Of a DNA stretch of 64,000 nucleotides, positions 17,718 through 26,133 are shown piece after piece. The notes under the pieces were generated by a model. That model ran no database searches, was not told the DNA's origin, and saw only the letters and a program-made list of their open reading frames with translations. The number at the start of each line of letters is the position of its first letter. Within the stretch, counting starts at the first letter, position 1. The DNA comes from Tahibacter aquaticus (lineage in GTDB: Bacteria; Pseudomonadota; Gammaproteobacteria; Xanthomonadales; Rhodanobacteraceae): contig NZ_SNZH01000010.1 of assembly GCF_004363655.1 (NCBI RefSeq), positions 124,001 through 188,000 of the forward strand, read 5' to 3'. The translations under genes were made by a program, and so were the position numbers.

Positions 17718-19456
17718 TCCATCTCTCCCTGATGAGCTCCGTCCAGGCTGAGGCTGGCGGCGCGGTACTGAATCATAGGCTGGGCCGGCGTGGCTTCGGT
17801 GCGGCCGACCTGCAAGCTGGCGGGATCGATGCCGGCCGCGGCGAGCCGGTCGCACAGCCAGCGGGCGCGGCTTTCGCGCAGGCGCTGGTTGATCGTCGCC
17901 GTGCCCGGCTCGTCGTTGTGCCCATGGCAGGTAAACGCGACGGGGCGCTGCAACAGGCGGCCGAGTTCGACCAGGCGCAGCGCATTCGCCTGCAGCGCCG
18001 CCGCAGCGGCGGCATCGGCCAGTTCCACTTCGCGCACAAAGTACACGTGCTGCCGTGCCAGTTGCTGCAGCAGACCTTCCCATTCGGCGCGCAGCGGGGC
18101 CTGGGCATCGTTGCTCTCGCCCAGGCCACTGGCGTCGACGCGGGCGACGCCAGCTACCCAGCCGGCCTGCTGCCGCAGGCGCGCGAGCACGTCAGCGGCG
18201 GCTTCGCCCCGCAGGTGCAGAACGCCCTGGCGCACAGCCAGGTGCACGCCCTCGGGCGGCTGCAGCTGGCGTTGCGCACGCCGCTGCACAATCGCGTCGT
18301 CGCTGGACAGATAGCCACGCAAATCGGTACGGATATCGACGTCGTCCGGTAGCAATTCGGCCATCGCCGTGCGCGGCGATGACGCATCCGCATCGATCAG
18401 GCCGCGAAGTAGAAGCTGGCCGTGTTCGCTGCTCAGTTCTTCGACATGCAGTCCGGGCCAGTCAGCCAGGCGTTGCGCCACAGCGTCGACGCGACGCTGC
18501 CACTGCCAGTCGCGCCAGAACCAGGCGCCCAGCAATGCCAACAGCACGGCACCGATCAGCAGCAAGGGCCAGCGCCGCACAGGCGCGCCATCCCGGGCGG
18601 CCGAATCGGCCGCCGCGGCCAGTTCCAGGCGCTGCAGGCCGAGGGTTTCCTGCAGCTGCGGGTCGGTGCCGGCGTCCGGCACGCCCGCCGACGCGCCACG
18701 CAGCGGATCGGACAGCCAGGCATGCGCCTGTTCCAGGCGCTGGCGCAGGATCAGGCGCAGTGCGGCCGGCGCTACGCCGCGCAGGAATACCGCAAAGCTG
18801 GCACGCGGCCCGTGCTCCACCCAGACCAGGTGTTCGCCGACGCTGACCGAATCCAGTGTGCCGGTGTTTTCTTCGCTGCCGCCGCCGACCGAATCGCGCA
18901 CGAAATCGCCGATCGCGGTGAGCATGCCGGCAATGGCATCCGCATCCAGATCGGGCAGGTCGGCTGCCGACTGGCGCGCCAGTACCAGGCCGCTGGCGCG
19001 GTCGATCAGGAACAGGTGGTCGAGGCGGAAGCGCAGGTTATGCCGCAATACCACCTGCACGTAGGGAATGCCGGTGCGCCAGGATTCCAGCCGCCAGCGC
19101 AGGCCGCGCGGGGTGAAGCTCGACTCCAGCGCGCGATTGAAGCCTTCGGTGAAATCGCGCAGCGATTCGGCGATGGCCTTGCGGATGGCCGGGCCAATCA
19201 CCGGAAACAATGCATCGACCACGCCCTGGCGCTGTTCCTGCGCGGCACGGCCCAGCGCGTCGGTCAGCGGCAACACCAGTGCCTGCGACAGTTTGCGCCG
19301 GCCATCGCCGAGCTGGCTTTGCTGCAGCAGCAGCGGCAATTCTTCCGGCAGCGCCGAGCGCGCAGCTTCCAGCGCCGCCATGCGCACAGCGTGTGTCTCC
19401 CAGTCGGCGAGCTGCTCGCCGAGGATCAGTCGCCGGAGTCGCTGGTGTTCGTCCAC
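17714..19456 (-). CDS. OmpA-type membrane protein with N-terminal cytoplasmic sensor region
   Basis: In this 580-aa protein, residues 1-290 precede one membrane segment (about 296-314, LLLIGAVLLALLGAWFW) and are therefore probably cytoplasmic. They contain DALFPVIGPAIRKAI (81-95), FTPRGLRWRLES and GMLTAIGDFVRDSV (177-190), phrases I recall from OmpA-family proteins encoded beside small GTPases in cyanobacteria. Beyond the membrane come BON-like repeats (about 320-440) and a C-terminal OmpA-type peptidoglycan-binding domain (about 455-565, with HGHNDEPG and NQRLRESRARWL). Residues 145-230 alternate strands and helices, reminiscent of a Roadblock/longin fold, which would suit a GTPase partner; that is inference. 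It overlaps the GTPase by four bases. Confidence 0.82.
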   Translation of the reverse strand: MDEHQRLRRLILGEQLADWETHAVRMAALEAARSALPEELPLLLQQSQLGDGRRKLSQALVLPLTDALGRAAQEQRQGVVDALFPVIGPAIRKAIAESLRDFTEGFNRALESSFTPRGLRWRLESWRTGIPYVQVVLRHNLRFRLDHLFLIDRASGLVLARQSAADLPDLDADAIAGMLTAIGDFVRDSVGGGSEENTGTLDSVSVGEHLVWVEHGPRASFAVFLRGVAPAALRLILRQRLEQAHAWLSDPLRGASAGVPDAGTDPQLQETLGLQRLELAAAADSAARDGAPVRRWPLLLIGAVLLALLGAWFWRDWQWQRRVDAVAQRLADWPGLHVEELSSEHGQLLLRGLIDADASSPRTAMAELLPDDVDIRTDLRGYLSSDDAIVQRRAQRQLQPPEGVHLAVRQGVLHLRGEAAADVLARLRQQAGWVAGVARVDASGLGESNDAQAPLRAEWEGLLQQLARQHVYFVREVELADAAAAAALQANALRLVELGRLLQRPVAFTCHGHNDEPGTATINQRLRESRARWLCDRLAAAGIDPASLQVGRTEATPAQPMIQYRAASLSLDGAHQGEME

Positions 19457-19473
19457 GGCGCCGAGCCGCGCGC

Positions 19474-20208
19474 TCAGCGCGCGCCGGGAAGATCGAAGTC
19501 GCCCTTCAGCCGCAATGCCAGCTCGGTCATCAGCGCGGCCAGGTCTTCGCGGCCTACCTTGTCGGCGCGCAGTTCGTCGCGCGAGCGGGTCAGGTTCTGG
19601 TTGCTGCGGCTGGCCTGTTCCTTCAGCGCGGCATCGAGTTCGCCGAGTGCGGCGCGCAGACGCTCTTCGCTGGCGGACAGTTCCTGGGCCAGGCCATCGA
19701 TGGCGGTATTGAGTTCGCTGCGCTGGCTGCGTGCGCTCTGGCTCAGGCGCGATTCCAGATCGTCCTGCGAGGCAGTGCGGTCGGCGATTTCCTGGCGCAG
19801 GGCCTTGGACAGGCGTTCCTGCTGTTCGTCCAGGCGCTTGTCGAGCTGGTTGAAGCGGCGTTCCTGGTCCTGGCGCAGGCTGGCCAGGTCAGCCTCGATG
19901 CGCTCGTTGAGTTCCTGGAAGCGGCGCTCGTAGTCGCGCATCTGGCCGCCGAACAGGATGTCTCGGATCTGGTCGACATTGCGGTCGGCACTGACGTCCA
20001 GACCGACGGATTTCTTCTCGCTCACACTGGTCTCCGAAACGTGGCGCAGGGCTGCGGGCTGCGCATCGGCCTGGGCTGGAACGGTCGCGGCAGACACCGG
20101 CTTGGATGCTACCTGCGACGATGCGGCCGGCAAGCCCCGGCCGGGCGGTTGCTTGCCTGCTGCCGGCTTGTGGGGCGCACTCTTGCCGGACTGACGTTTG
20201 CTGGACAT
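19474..20208 (-). CDS. Coiled-coil protein of unknown function
   Basis: In this 244-aa soluble protein, residues 1-75 are low-complexity (Ala, Pro, Ser, Lys) and probably disordered. Residues about 85-225 are almost entirely charged heptads rich in Glu, Gln, Arg and Leu (for example RRFQELNERIEADLASL), predicting a long coiled coil. A short conserved-looking stretch, DQIRDILFGGQMRDYERRF (80-98), begins the helix and could be a docking element. No signal peptide is present. It lies 17 bp upstream of the OmpA-type gene and 37 bp downstream of the response regulator, in the same operon, so a scaffold role for the GTPase/OmpA complex is plausible but unproven. Confidence 0.75.
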   Translation of the reverse strand: MSSKRQSGKSAPHKPAAGKQPPGRGLPAASSQVASKPVSAATVPAQADAQPAALRHVSETSVSEKKSVGLDVSADRNVDQIRDILFGGQMRDYERRFQELNERIEADLASLRQDQERRFNQLDKRLDEQQERLSKALRQEIADRTASQDDLESRLSQSARSQRSELNTAIDGLAQELSASEERLRAALGELDAALKEQASRSNQNLTRSRDELRADKVGREDLAALMTELALRLKGDFDLPGAR

Positions 20209-20245
20209 GGCCTCGATTCCCGGGTGGAACAGCTGGCCGACCGGC

Positions 20246-20944
20246 TCAGGCCTGTTCGAGCCGGTATCCGTGCTGGTAAACCGCGGTCAGTCGCCAGCCA
20301 TGTTCGCCGCCGAGCTCCAGCTTCTTGCGCAGGCGGCTGACATGGGTGTCGACGGTGCGCGTGGAAACCTGGGCGCTCATGTTCCAGACGTTTTCCAGCA
20401 AGGCATCGCGGCTGACGATACGGCCCTGGCGGCGGAACAAGTAGGTGGCCAGGTCGAACTCGCGCTGGGTCAATTCGATGTCGCGGCCTTCGATGGCCAC
20501 GCGCCGGCGCATGAGGTCGATGTGATAAGGCGGCACGCTGAGGTCGGTGCTGGCCTCGCCATCGACGCCACGACGGCGCAGAACCGCGGCGACGCGCGCC
20601 AGCAGCTCGGCCTGCTTCGGTGGCTTGATGACGTAGTCGTCGCCGCCGCTTTCCAGCCCCTTGACGATGTCTTCGTCGAGCGAGCGTGCGGTCAGGAAGA
20701 TCACCGGCAGCTCGGCATTGGCCGAACCGCGGATCCACGCCAGCACGTCCAGCCCGGTCGCATCCGGCAGCATCCAGTCCAACAACAGAAGGTCGACCGC
20801 TTCGATGCCGAGGCGCCGGCGAAACTCGTTCGCGCTGCGGAACACGCGCGGCGTATAGCCAGCGCGTTCCAGCCACAAGGAAATCAGGTCGGCTTGATCG
20901 GCGTCGTCTTCAAGGAAACCGATGACCACTTCATGCTTGCTCAT
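20246..20944 (-). CDS. OmpR-family response regulator
   Basis: This 232-aa protein has an N-terminal receiver with acidic residues LEDD (11-14), phospho-acceptor Asp56 in LLLLDWMLP and Lys in YVIKPP. A C-terminal winged-helix DNA-binding domain (about 130-230) carries LTQREFDLATYLFRRQG and TVDTHVSRLRKKL. The receiver's KPP replaces the usual KPF. It is the first gene of the operon ending with the hybrid kinase and is therefore the likely output, possibly autoregulating the operon. The gap to dodecin upstream is only 42 bp, so dodecin may share the transcript. Confidence 0.92.
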   Translation of the reverse strand: MSKHEVVIGFLEDDADQADLISLWLERAGYTPRVFRSANEFRRRLGIEAVDLLLLDWMLPDATGLDVLAWIRGSANAELPVIFLTARSLDEDIVKGLESGGDDYVIKPPKQAELLARVAAVLRRRGVDGEASTDLSVPPYHIDLMRRRVAIEGRDIELTQREFDLATYLFRRQGRIVSRDALLENVWNMSAQVSTRTVDTHVSRLRKKLELGGEHGWRLTAVYQHGYRLEQA

Positions 20945-20986
20945 GCGACTCCTTCCAGCGCAAGCCTTCGGCCCATTCCTCGCTCC

Positions 20987-21190
20987 TCATTCGACGACAA
21001 AGCTCACGCGCAGATTGACCCGCCACTCGGTTACTCGCCCGTCGTCGTCGGTGGTGACCTTGATCTCGTTGACCCAGGCGCCTTTCACGTTCTTGACTGT
21101 GGTGGCGACCTTGAGCAGTCCCGACTGCACGGCATCGTCGATGCCCTTGGGCGAGGACGAACTGACTTCGATGACCTTGGCGATGGACAT
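20987..21190 (-). CDS. Dodecin (flavin-binding dodecamer)
   Basis: This 67-aa protein belongs to the dodecin family, which forms hollow dodecamers that store flavins or flavin-related compounds. The sequence AKVIEVSSSSPKGIDDAV at the N-terminus, the central VKGAWVNEIKV, whose Trp stacks on the flavin, and the final strand WRVNLRVSFVVE are all typical. Length matches. The ATG at 21190 is followed by no signal sequence, so it is cytoplasmic. It stands 42 bp upstream of the response regulator, facing the same way. Any functional link to the GTPase operon is speculative. Confidence 0.93.
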   Translation of the reverse strand: MSIAKVIEVSSSSPKGIDDAVQSGLLKVATTVKNVKGAWVNEIKVTTDDDGRVTEWRVNLRVSFVVE

Positions 21191-21226
21191 GACGGCTCCC
21201 TGTTTGGGTCAGCTTGCGCGGCCGGC

Positions 21227-21242
21227 TTGCACGATTGTGCAA
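21227..21242. promoter_or_regulatory. Palindrome upstream of dodecin
   Basis: TTGCAC-GATT-GTGCAA is a perfect 6-bp inverted repeat about 37-52 bases before the dodecin ATG. It could be an operator for dodecin and the following regulator operon. No clear -35/-10 pair was found, so this is a weak call. Confidence 0.3.
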
Positions 21243-21346
21243 ACTATGGCGACGTGCGCGCAGTGTAGCAGTATGCAACCGCGCTGCCAGCGCAGGGCAT
21301 GTTACGTCCAATGGCGCGGCGCAACATGCGTTGGATAAAACGCGAT

Positions 21347-21377
21347 GATTGACCCAAACACCGGGCTGCGGTCAATC
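21347..21377 (-). terminator. Hairpin at the end of the SDR gene
   Basis: GATTGACC (21347-21354) pairs with GGTCAATC (21370-21377), overlapping the stop codon of the SDR gene. On the minus strand a GTTTTA follows about eight bases later. It is a possible weak terminator. Confidence 0.3.
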
Positions 21378-22232
21378 CGGGGTTCTACGCATTGCGGCCA
21401 GGATAGTCCCATAGCCGCTGCGGAAATCGTCGTGGCGCAGGGCGTAGCCCGACTCGCGCAGGCGCCGGTTGCGCAGGCGCTTGTTGCCGACCGCACGTTC
21501 GCCGGCGACGGTTTCCTGCGGCGGCGGCGGCAGTCCGAGCTGGTCGGCCAGCCAGCACTGCACCTCGCCCAGGCTGGCCGGGCAGTCGTCGCTGAGGACA
21601 TAGCAGGGTGCCGGCTGCGCCAGCCCGAGCAGATGGACAAGGGCACCGGCGACATCGTCCACATGTATGCGATTGGAAAACTCGGCCGCTCCGGCCGGGC
21701 GCCGCGCGCTGCCGCCGACCACCTGGTCGACCAGCCGGCTGCGGCCGGGACCGTAGATGCCGGCACAGCGCGCAACCACCGCATCGGGCACAGCCTCGTG
21801 CAACCAGCGTTCGGCCTGCAACAACAATCGGCCGTTGAAAGCAAGCGGCCGGCAGTCGCTGTCTTCGTCCACCCAGTTACCGTCGTGCTCGCCATAGACC
21901 GCACTGGACGACACGAACAGCAGCCGCCCCAGCGGACCGCGCCCGCGCAAGGCCTCGACCAGATGCCTGAGCCCGTCCAGAAACAGCCCGCGATAGGCCG
22001 CCTCCTCGCGCCGGCCCGGCGTAGGCAGAAAGATCACGTCGGCAATATCGGACGGCAGGGCGGCCAGGCTGGCGGCATCGGTCAGGTCCGCCTGCAACGG
22101 CAGCAGCGGCGCCGGCAGAGTGCCGACGCTGCGCCGCAATCCGTACACTTTGCGACCTTGCGCGGCAAGCAGCAGGCCGCTGCGAATGCCCACATCGCCA
22201 CAACCGGCCAGCAGTACGGCGGGCTGGGTCAC
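21372..22232 (-). CDS. NAD-dependent epimerase/dehydratase-like (extended SDR) protein
   Basis: This 286-aa Rossmann-fold protein has an N-terminal LLAGCGDVGIRSGLLLAAQG with the glycine-rich nucleotide-binding motif. LLFVSSSAVYGEHDG supplies the SDR catalytic Ser and Tyr region, although the usual YxxxK Lys is not evident (FNGRLLLQAERWL). NRIHVDDVAGALVHLL is typical of extended SDRs such as E. coli YeeZ. The substrate is unknown. I start it at a GTG at 22232, which overlaps the exosortase stop by four bases (GTGA), so the two genes are translationally coupled. The frame is open further upstream inside the exosortase gene, but that is a shadow. Confidence 0.82.
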   Translation of the reverse strand: MTQPAVLLAGCGDVGIRSGLLLAAQGRKVYGLRRSVGTLPAPLLPLQADLTDAASLAALPSDIADVIFLPTPGRREEAAYRGLFLDGLRHLVEALRGRGPLGRLLFVSSSAVYGEHDGNWVDEDSDCRPLAFNGRLLLQAERWLHEAVPDAVVARCAGIYGPGRSRLVDQVVGGSARRPAGAAEFSNRIHVDDVAGALVHLLGLAQPAPCYVLSDDCPASLGEVQCWLADQLGLPPPPQETVAGERAVGNKRLRNRRLRESGYALRHDDFRSGYGTILAAMRRTPD

Positions 22233-22765
22233 GCCATTGCCTGCAACGGCGGCGGATCGAGCGGCGGCGGCGGCGCATCGTCGTCGCGGCTGCGCGGCAG
22301 GTAACGCAGCCAGACCAGGAATACCACCAGCGCATCGAGCACGATCAGCGCCTGCCAGATGTAGCTGTGGAACCACTCGAACCAGACCTCGTCCCACTGG
22401 TTGAGGTAATACAGGCTGATGATGCGCACGAGATTGAGGCTCTGGATCGCCAGCGTGCCGATCGCGATGCCGATCAGCTTGTGATGCCAGCGCGCCGGAA
22501 ACGCGAGCATCGCCGACACCAGGATGATGACCGCCTCGACACCGTTGCAGACGCGCTCTATCGATACCGCAAGCCCGGTGCGCATGCTGATGATGACCTT
22601 GCCCTGGGCGATCGCATCGCCGCCGCACAGGGCGATGATCTTGGCCGAGATATTCGCCAGCAGTGCATTGAACGGATCGATCACGTGCAGCTCGACCACG
22701 GCCAGTACGTCCAGCGTGAACAGCACCAGCAAGGACAACAGGAAAATTGCGAGGAAGCGGAACAT
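22229..22765 (-). CDS. xrtH: Exosortase H (archaeosortase/exosortase family)
   Basis: This 178-aa integral membrane cysteine transpeptidase has about five hydrophobic segments. The exosortase triad is visible as Cys73 in RVCNGVEA, Arg114 in LNLVRIISLYYLN and His133 in WFHSYIWQA. The short length and IVLDALVVFLVWLRYLP ending fit the XrtH subtype, which I recall as specific for proteins with an IPTLxxWG-type C-terminal sorting signal. No such substrate tail was found in this window, so the targets lie elsewhere. I start it at ATG 22765 (MFRFLAIFLL); the ribosome-binding site is weak. It is coupled to the SDR gene and divergent from aroK. Confidence 0.85.
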   Translation of the reverse strand: MFRFLAIFLLSLLVLFTLDVLAVVELHVIDPFNALLANISAKIIALCGGDAIAQGKVIISMRTGLAVSIERVCNGVEAVIILVSAMLAFPARWHHKLIGIAIGTLAIQSLNLVRIISLYYLNQWDEVWFEWFHSYIWQALIVLDALVVFLVWLRYLPRSRDDDAPPPPLDPPPLQAMA

Positions 22766-22898
22766 GGCGAAACACGCGCGGGAGATTCGCAGTAGCTTAC
22801 GCCGTGACGCTGCCGCAGGCGAAACCCGCGATCGCGGGGATGTGCTCATGCCATCGCTGCACAAAGGCGCGCGCGAGCTGCGTGCTAGCATCAAGTGC

Positions 22899-23447
22899 AT
22901 GAATCCCGCACCTAATCTGTTCCTGATCGGCCCGATGGGGGCCGGCAAGACCACCATAGGCCGGCGCCTGGCCGAGCAGTTGCAGCTGCCCTTCCACGAC
23001 CTCGATCACGTGATCGAGGAGCAGACGGGCGCAACCATTCCGTTGATCTTCGAACTCGAAGGCGAAGCCGGTTTCCGCCGGCGCGAATGCAGCTGCCTCG
23101 ATGAAATGACCGCGCTGCAAGGCATCGTGCTGGCCACCGGCGGCGGCGCCGTGCTCGACCCGGACAATCGCGCCCTGCTCGCCCGCCGCGGCTTCATCGT
23201 CTATCTGGAAACCGCCGTCGATATTCAGCTGGCGCGGCTGGCGCGCGACCGCAAACGGCCGCTGCTGGCCGCACCCGACCGGCGCGAGCGGCTGGAACAG
23301 ATGGCCGCCTTGCGCAATCCCCTCTATCGCAGCCTGGCCGACCTCACCGTGATCTCCGACAACGAACATGCGGCCCAGGTGGCCGCCGACCTGGCCCAGC
23401 GACTCGCGCTGGAATGGCAGCGCCAGCCCGCGACGGCGGCGGCATGA
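22899..23447 (+). CDS. aroK: Shikimate kinase
   Basis: This 182-aa enzyme phosphorylates shikimate at the 3-hydroxyl with ATP, the fifth step of the chorismate pathway. The P-loop is [18 protein letters not shown] (residues 8-25). Shikimate-binding residues are seen in [13 protein letters not shown], the FRRRE motif (about 58-62) and LATGGGAVL (near 79-87). The lid Arg lies in RDRKRPLL. Its stop overlaps the aroB start (ATGA), so the two consecutive-pathway enzymes are translationally coupled. Length fits AroK rather than a fused protein. Confidence 0.97.
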   Translation: MNPAPNLFLIGPMGAGKTTIGRRLAEQLQLPFHDLDHVIEEQTGATIPLIFELEGEAGFRRRECSCLDEMTALQGIVLATGGGAVLDPDNRALLARRGFIVYLETAVDIQLARLARDRKRPLLAAPDRRERLEQMAALRNPLYRSLADLTVISDNEHAAQVAADLAQRLALEWQRQPATAAA

Positions 23448-24526
23448 GCGAACCGCGACAGCTGGACGTCGTACTCGGCGAACGCTCCTACCCGATCTGG
23501 ATCGGTGCCGGCCTGCTCAGCGATAGCGCGCGCTGGCGCCGTGCCATCCGCGGCCGCCATGTGCTGATCGTCAGCAACACCATTGTTGCGCCGCTATACC
23601 TGGATGCCGTGCGGCACGGCCTGGCCGGCCTGGACGTGGTCAGCGTCGTGCTTCCCGACGGCGAGCAGCACAAGACATTGGCCCACTGCAGCGTGGTACT
23701 CGACGCGCTGGCCCAGCAGAAAGCCAACCGCGATGCCTGCGTGATCGCACTGGGCGGCGGTGTCGTCGGCGACCTGGCCGGCTTTGCCGCGGCCTGCTGG
23801 ATGCGCGGCATCGACTTCCTGCAGATCCCGACCACGCTGCTGGCCCAGGTCGATTCCTCGGTCGGCGGCAAGACCGGCGTGAACCTGCCGGCGGGCAAGA
23901 ACCTGGTCGGCGCCTTCCACCAGCCGCGTGCTGTCGTCATCGACACCGATACCTTGCGCAGCCTGCCCGCCCGCGAATACCGCTCGGGCCTGGCCGAAGT
24001 GGTCAAGTACGGTGCCATCGGCGACGCAGATTTCTTCGCCTGGCTGGAGCAGCATGCTGCTGCGCTGATCGCACGCGACAGCGCCGCCGTCGCCGAGGCG
24101 ATTGCGCGCAGCTGCCTGCACAAGGCCGGCGTGGTCGCCCGCGACGAACGCGAAGACGGCGAGCGTGCCCTGCTCAATTTCGGCCATACCTTCGGCCATG
24201 CGCTCGAGACCGCGTCGGGCTACGGCCAGCTGCTGCACGGCGAGGCTGTCGCCATTGGCATGCTGCTGGCAGCGCGCCTGTCGGCCCAGCTCGGCCGTGC
24301 CCCCGCAGCCGACAGCGAGCGCCTGCAGGCGCTGCTGCAGGCATTGCGGCTGCCGGTTGCACTGCCGCCCGGCAGCAATGCGGAAACCCTGCTGCGGCTG
24401 ATGTACCTGGACAAGAAAAACCTCAGCGGCCAGCTGCGCCTGATTCTCTGGCGCGGCCTGGGCCAGGCCGAGATCGTGCCCGACGTGAGCGACGTGGCCA
24501 TTCGCCAGGTGCTGCAACAGGCCTGA
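23444..24526 (+). CDS. aroB: 3-dehydroquinate synthase
   Basis: This 360-aa NAD- and metal-dependent enzyme converts DAHP to 3-dehydroquinate, the second shikimate-pathway step. [16 protein letters not shown] (about 101-116) is the signature NAD region. [22 protein letters not shown] follows closely, and [12 protein letters not shown] carries metal-ligand histidines. HGEAVAIGM supplies the last conserved His/Glu cluster. I use the ATG at 23444, overlapping the aroK stop. The order aroK-aroB-SPOR protein-hemE resembles that of many gammaproteobacteria and supports the call. Confidence 0.97.
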   Translation: MSEPRQLDVVLGERSYPIWIGAGLLSDSARWRRAIRGRHVLIVSNTIVAPLYLDAVRHGLAGLDVVSVVLPDGEQHKTLAHCSVVLDALAQQKANRDACVIALGGGVVGDLAGFAAACWMRGIDFLQIPTTLLAQVDSSVGGKTGVNLPAGKNLVGAFHQPRAVVIDTDTLRSLPAREYRSGLAEVVKYGAIGDADFFAWLEQHAAALIARDSAAVAEAIARSCLHKAGVVARDEREDGERALLNFGHTFGHALETASGYGQLLHGEAVAIGMLLAARLSAQLGRAPAADSERLQALLQALRLPVALPPGSNAETLLRLMYLDKKNLSGQLRLILWRGLGQAEIVPDVSDVAIRQVLQQA

Positions 24527-24589
24527 GCGCGGGCCGAATTGCGCGGCGCCGCGACACCGTTGCGGCTTCCGCCGCTACAATCCCGGCTC

Positions 24590-24850
24590 ATGCGCATCTA
24601 TCTGCAAACCCAGGTGGCCGCGGCGGAATCGCCGCGCTACTACGACATCATCCTGCAACAGGACCTGCTTGGCGGCTGGACGCTCTACCGCGAGTGGGGC
24701 CAGCAAGGCGGCCGCAGCAGCAGCAAGCGCGAGGTCTACCTCGAACGCGACGACGCCCTGACTGCCTTTGCCCAGGCGCGCGACGCCCAGGTCAAGCGCG
24801 GTTTCCGCGTAATGTTCAGCCAGGGCCTGGAGGCGCCGCATGCCCGCTAG
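24590..24850 (+). CDS. Stand-alone WGR-domain mini-protein
   Basis: This 86-aa cytoplasmic protein consists of little but a WGR domain. It starts with YLQTQVAAAESPRYYDIILQ, then LYREWGQQGGRSSSKREV and DDALTAFAQARDAQVKRGF, which fit the WGR fold named for the Trp-Gly-Arg motif. Here the motif reads WGQQGGR. In eukaryotes WGR domains occur in PARPs and help bind nucleic acid ends; in bacteria they occur in MolR-like and small proteins of unsettled role. The ATG at 24590 is chosen because upstream sequence has no homology-like character. Its end overlaps the next gene's start by 11 bases. Confidence 0.75.
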   Translation: MRIYLQTQVAAAESPRYYDIILQQDLLGGWTLYREWGQQGGRSSSKREVYLERDDALTAFAQARDAQVKRGFRVMFSQGLEAPHAR

Positions 24851-26087
24851 GCAACGCCGCCTGCGGCACCCGCTGCGACACGCCATTCGCGGCCTGCTGC
24901 TGTGCCTGGGAATGGCTGCAATGGCGCCACTACAGGCGCAGGACGAACATATCTTCGAGCCGGGCACCAAGCATGTCTGCCTGCCGGCCAGCAACGGCGA
25001 GGGCTGGGACTGCCGTTCTGCCGAAGCCGGCGGCGATGCCGCTGCCAGCGAAGCCAAGGCCACCGCGAAGCCACGCGAACCCAAGCTGCGCAGCAGCAGC
25101 GCGGTGCCGGCAGAGGCGGAAACCAGCGCTGCTGCCGCAATGGCGGCAGCAGCCGCCACACCAGCAGCACCGCCTGCGCCTGCAGCGACCGCACCGATGG
25201 CTGCGACCGAATCGCCCCGCACTGCGACAGCAGTGCCCAGTTCTGCGAGCAGCGACACGGCCAGTTCGCGCTCTCGCAAAGTGCCGAACTATCTGCTGGC
25301 ACCGGAAGTACAGACCACTACCGCACGTAACGAAGCCGCCGCTGTACGCCAGGCAGAGGCGCCGAAACCACAGCCAGCAGCCGTCAGGCCGGCGCCTGCC
25401 ACCGTCGCGCCTGCAGCACCCAGCATTGCCGCCGAACCGCCGCGCGCGCCTGCAGCGGCGGTCCGCAGCGAGGCGGTCGCTCCGGTCGCCGCCACAGCGT
25501 CTGCACCGGCAGCCACCGCGCCGACTACCACCGCCGCAAGCTCTGCCCCCGCCCCCGCCGCTGCGCCACCGGCGGCTTCCGCAGCGGCGAGCAGCACGGC
25601 AGCGCAGGCAGCATCCACCCAGCCTGCACCGCCGCAGGCCGCAACCGCCAGCGCGACGGCAGCCCAGCCCAGCAACGAAACACCTGCCAGCAGCGCCTCC
25701 CGCACGCCAGCCGCAACAGCAGCTACCGAAGCCGCCGCGGACAGCCCTACCGCATCGCCCGCCGCCGGCACTGCCGCAGTACATGGCAGCACCCCGCTCC
25801 TGGGCAGCAGCGAATTCCGCCGCCTGAGCGACAGCCGCTACGTGCTGGAACTGGCCAGCGGCAGCGACCGCGACCAGGTCGAAGCCAGTGCCGGCCAGTT
25901 CGCCAGCGGGCGCGGCCAGATCTACCTGCTGGCCCTGCAGCGCAACGGCGAGCCCTGGTTCCTCGCCGTCTGGGGCGATTTCGAATCGGTCGACGCCGCG
26001 CGCGCGGCCCGCGCCGAAGCGAATGCCGCCGGTACCGCCGCCGGTTGGCCACGCCGCGCCGGCCCGCTCAAGCAGGAACTGCGCTGA
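24840..26087 (+). CDS. SPOR-domain periplasmic protein with long Ala/Pro linker
   Basis: In this 415-aa protein an N-terminal hydrophobic signal (about 17-33, [15 protein letters not shown]) precedes a small region with two Cys. A very long Ala/Pro/Ser/Thr-rich linker follows (about 60-310), then a C-terminal SPOR-like domain (about 320-405, including [14 protein letters not shown] and [12 protein letters not shown]). SPOR domains bind denuded septal peptidoglycan, and the position between aroB and hemE resembles that of damX in other gammaproteobacteria. A division role is therefore inferred. GGAGG lies seven bases before the ATG inside the WGR gene. The linker's composition biases codon use, but nothing else looks foreign. 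Confidence 0.75.
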   Translation: MPARQRRLRHPLRHAIRGLLLCLGMAAMAPLQAQDEHIFEPGTKHVCLPASNGEGWDCRSAEAGGDAAASEAKATAKPREPKLRSSSAVPAEAETSAAAAMAAAAATPAAPPAPAATAPMAATESPRTATAVPSSASSDTASSRSRKVPNYLLAPEVQTTTARNEAAAVRQAEAPKPQPAAVRPAPATVAPAAPSIAAEPPRAPAAAVRSEAVAPVAATASAPAATAPTTTAASSAPAPAAAPPAASAAASSTAAQAASTQPAPPQAATASATAAQPSNETPASSASRTPAATAATEAAADSPTASPAAGTAAVHGSTPLLGSSEFRRLSDSRYVLELASGSDRDQVEASAGQFASGRGQIYLLALQRNGEPWFLAVWGDFESVDAARAARAEANAAGTAAGWPRRAGPLKQELR

Positions 26088-26133
26088 GCCGCCCCGCACT
26101 TTTCATACCAATTGCAAATTACAAAGATACCCA

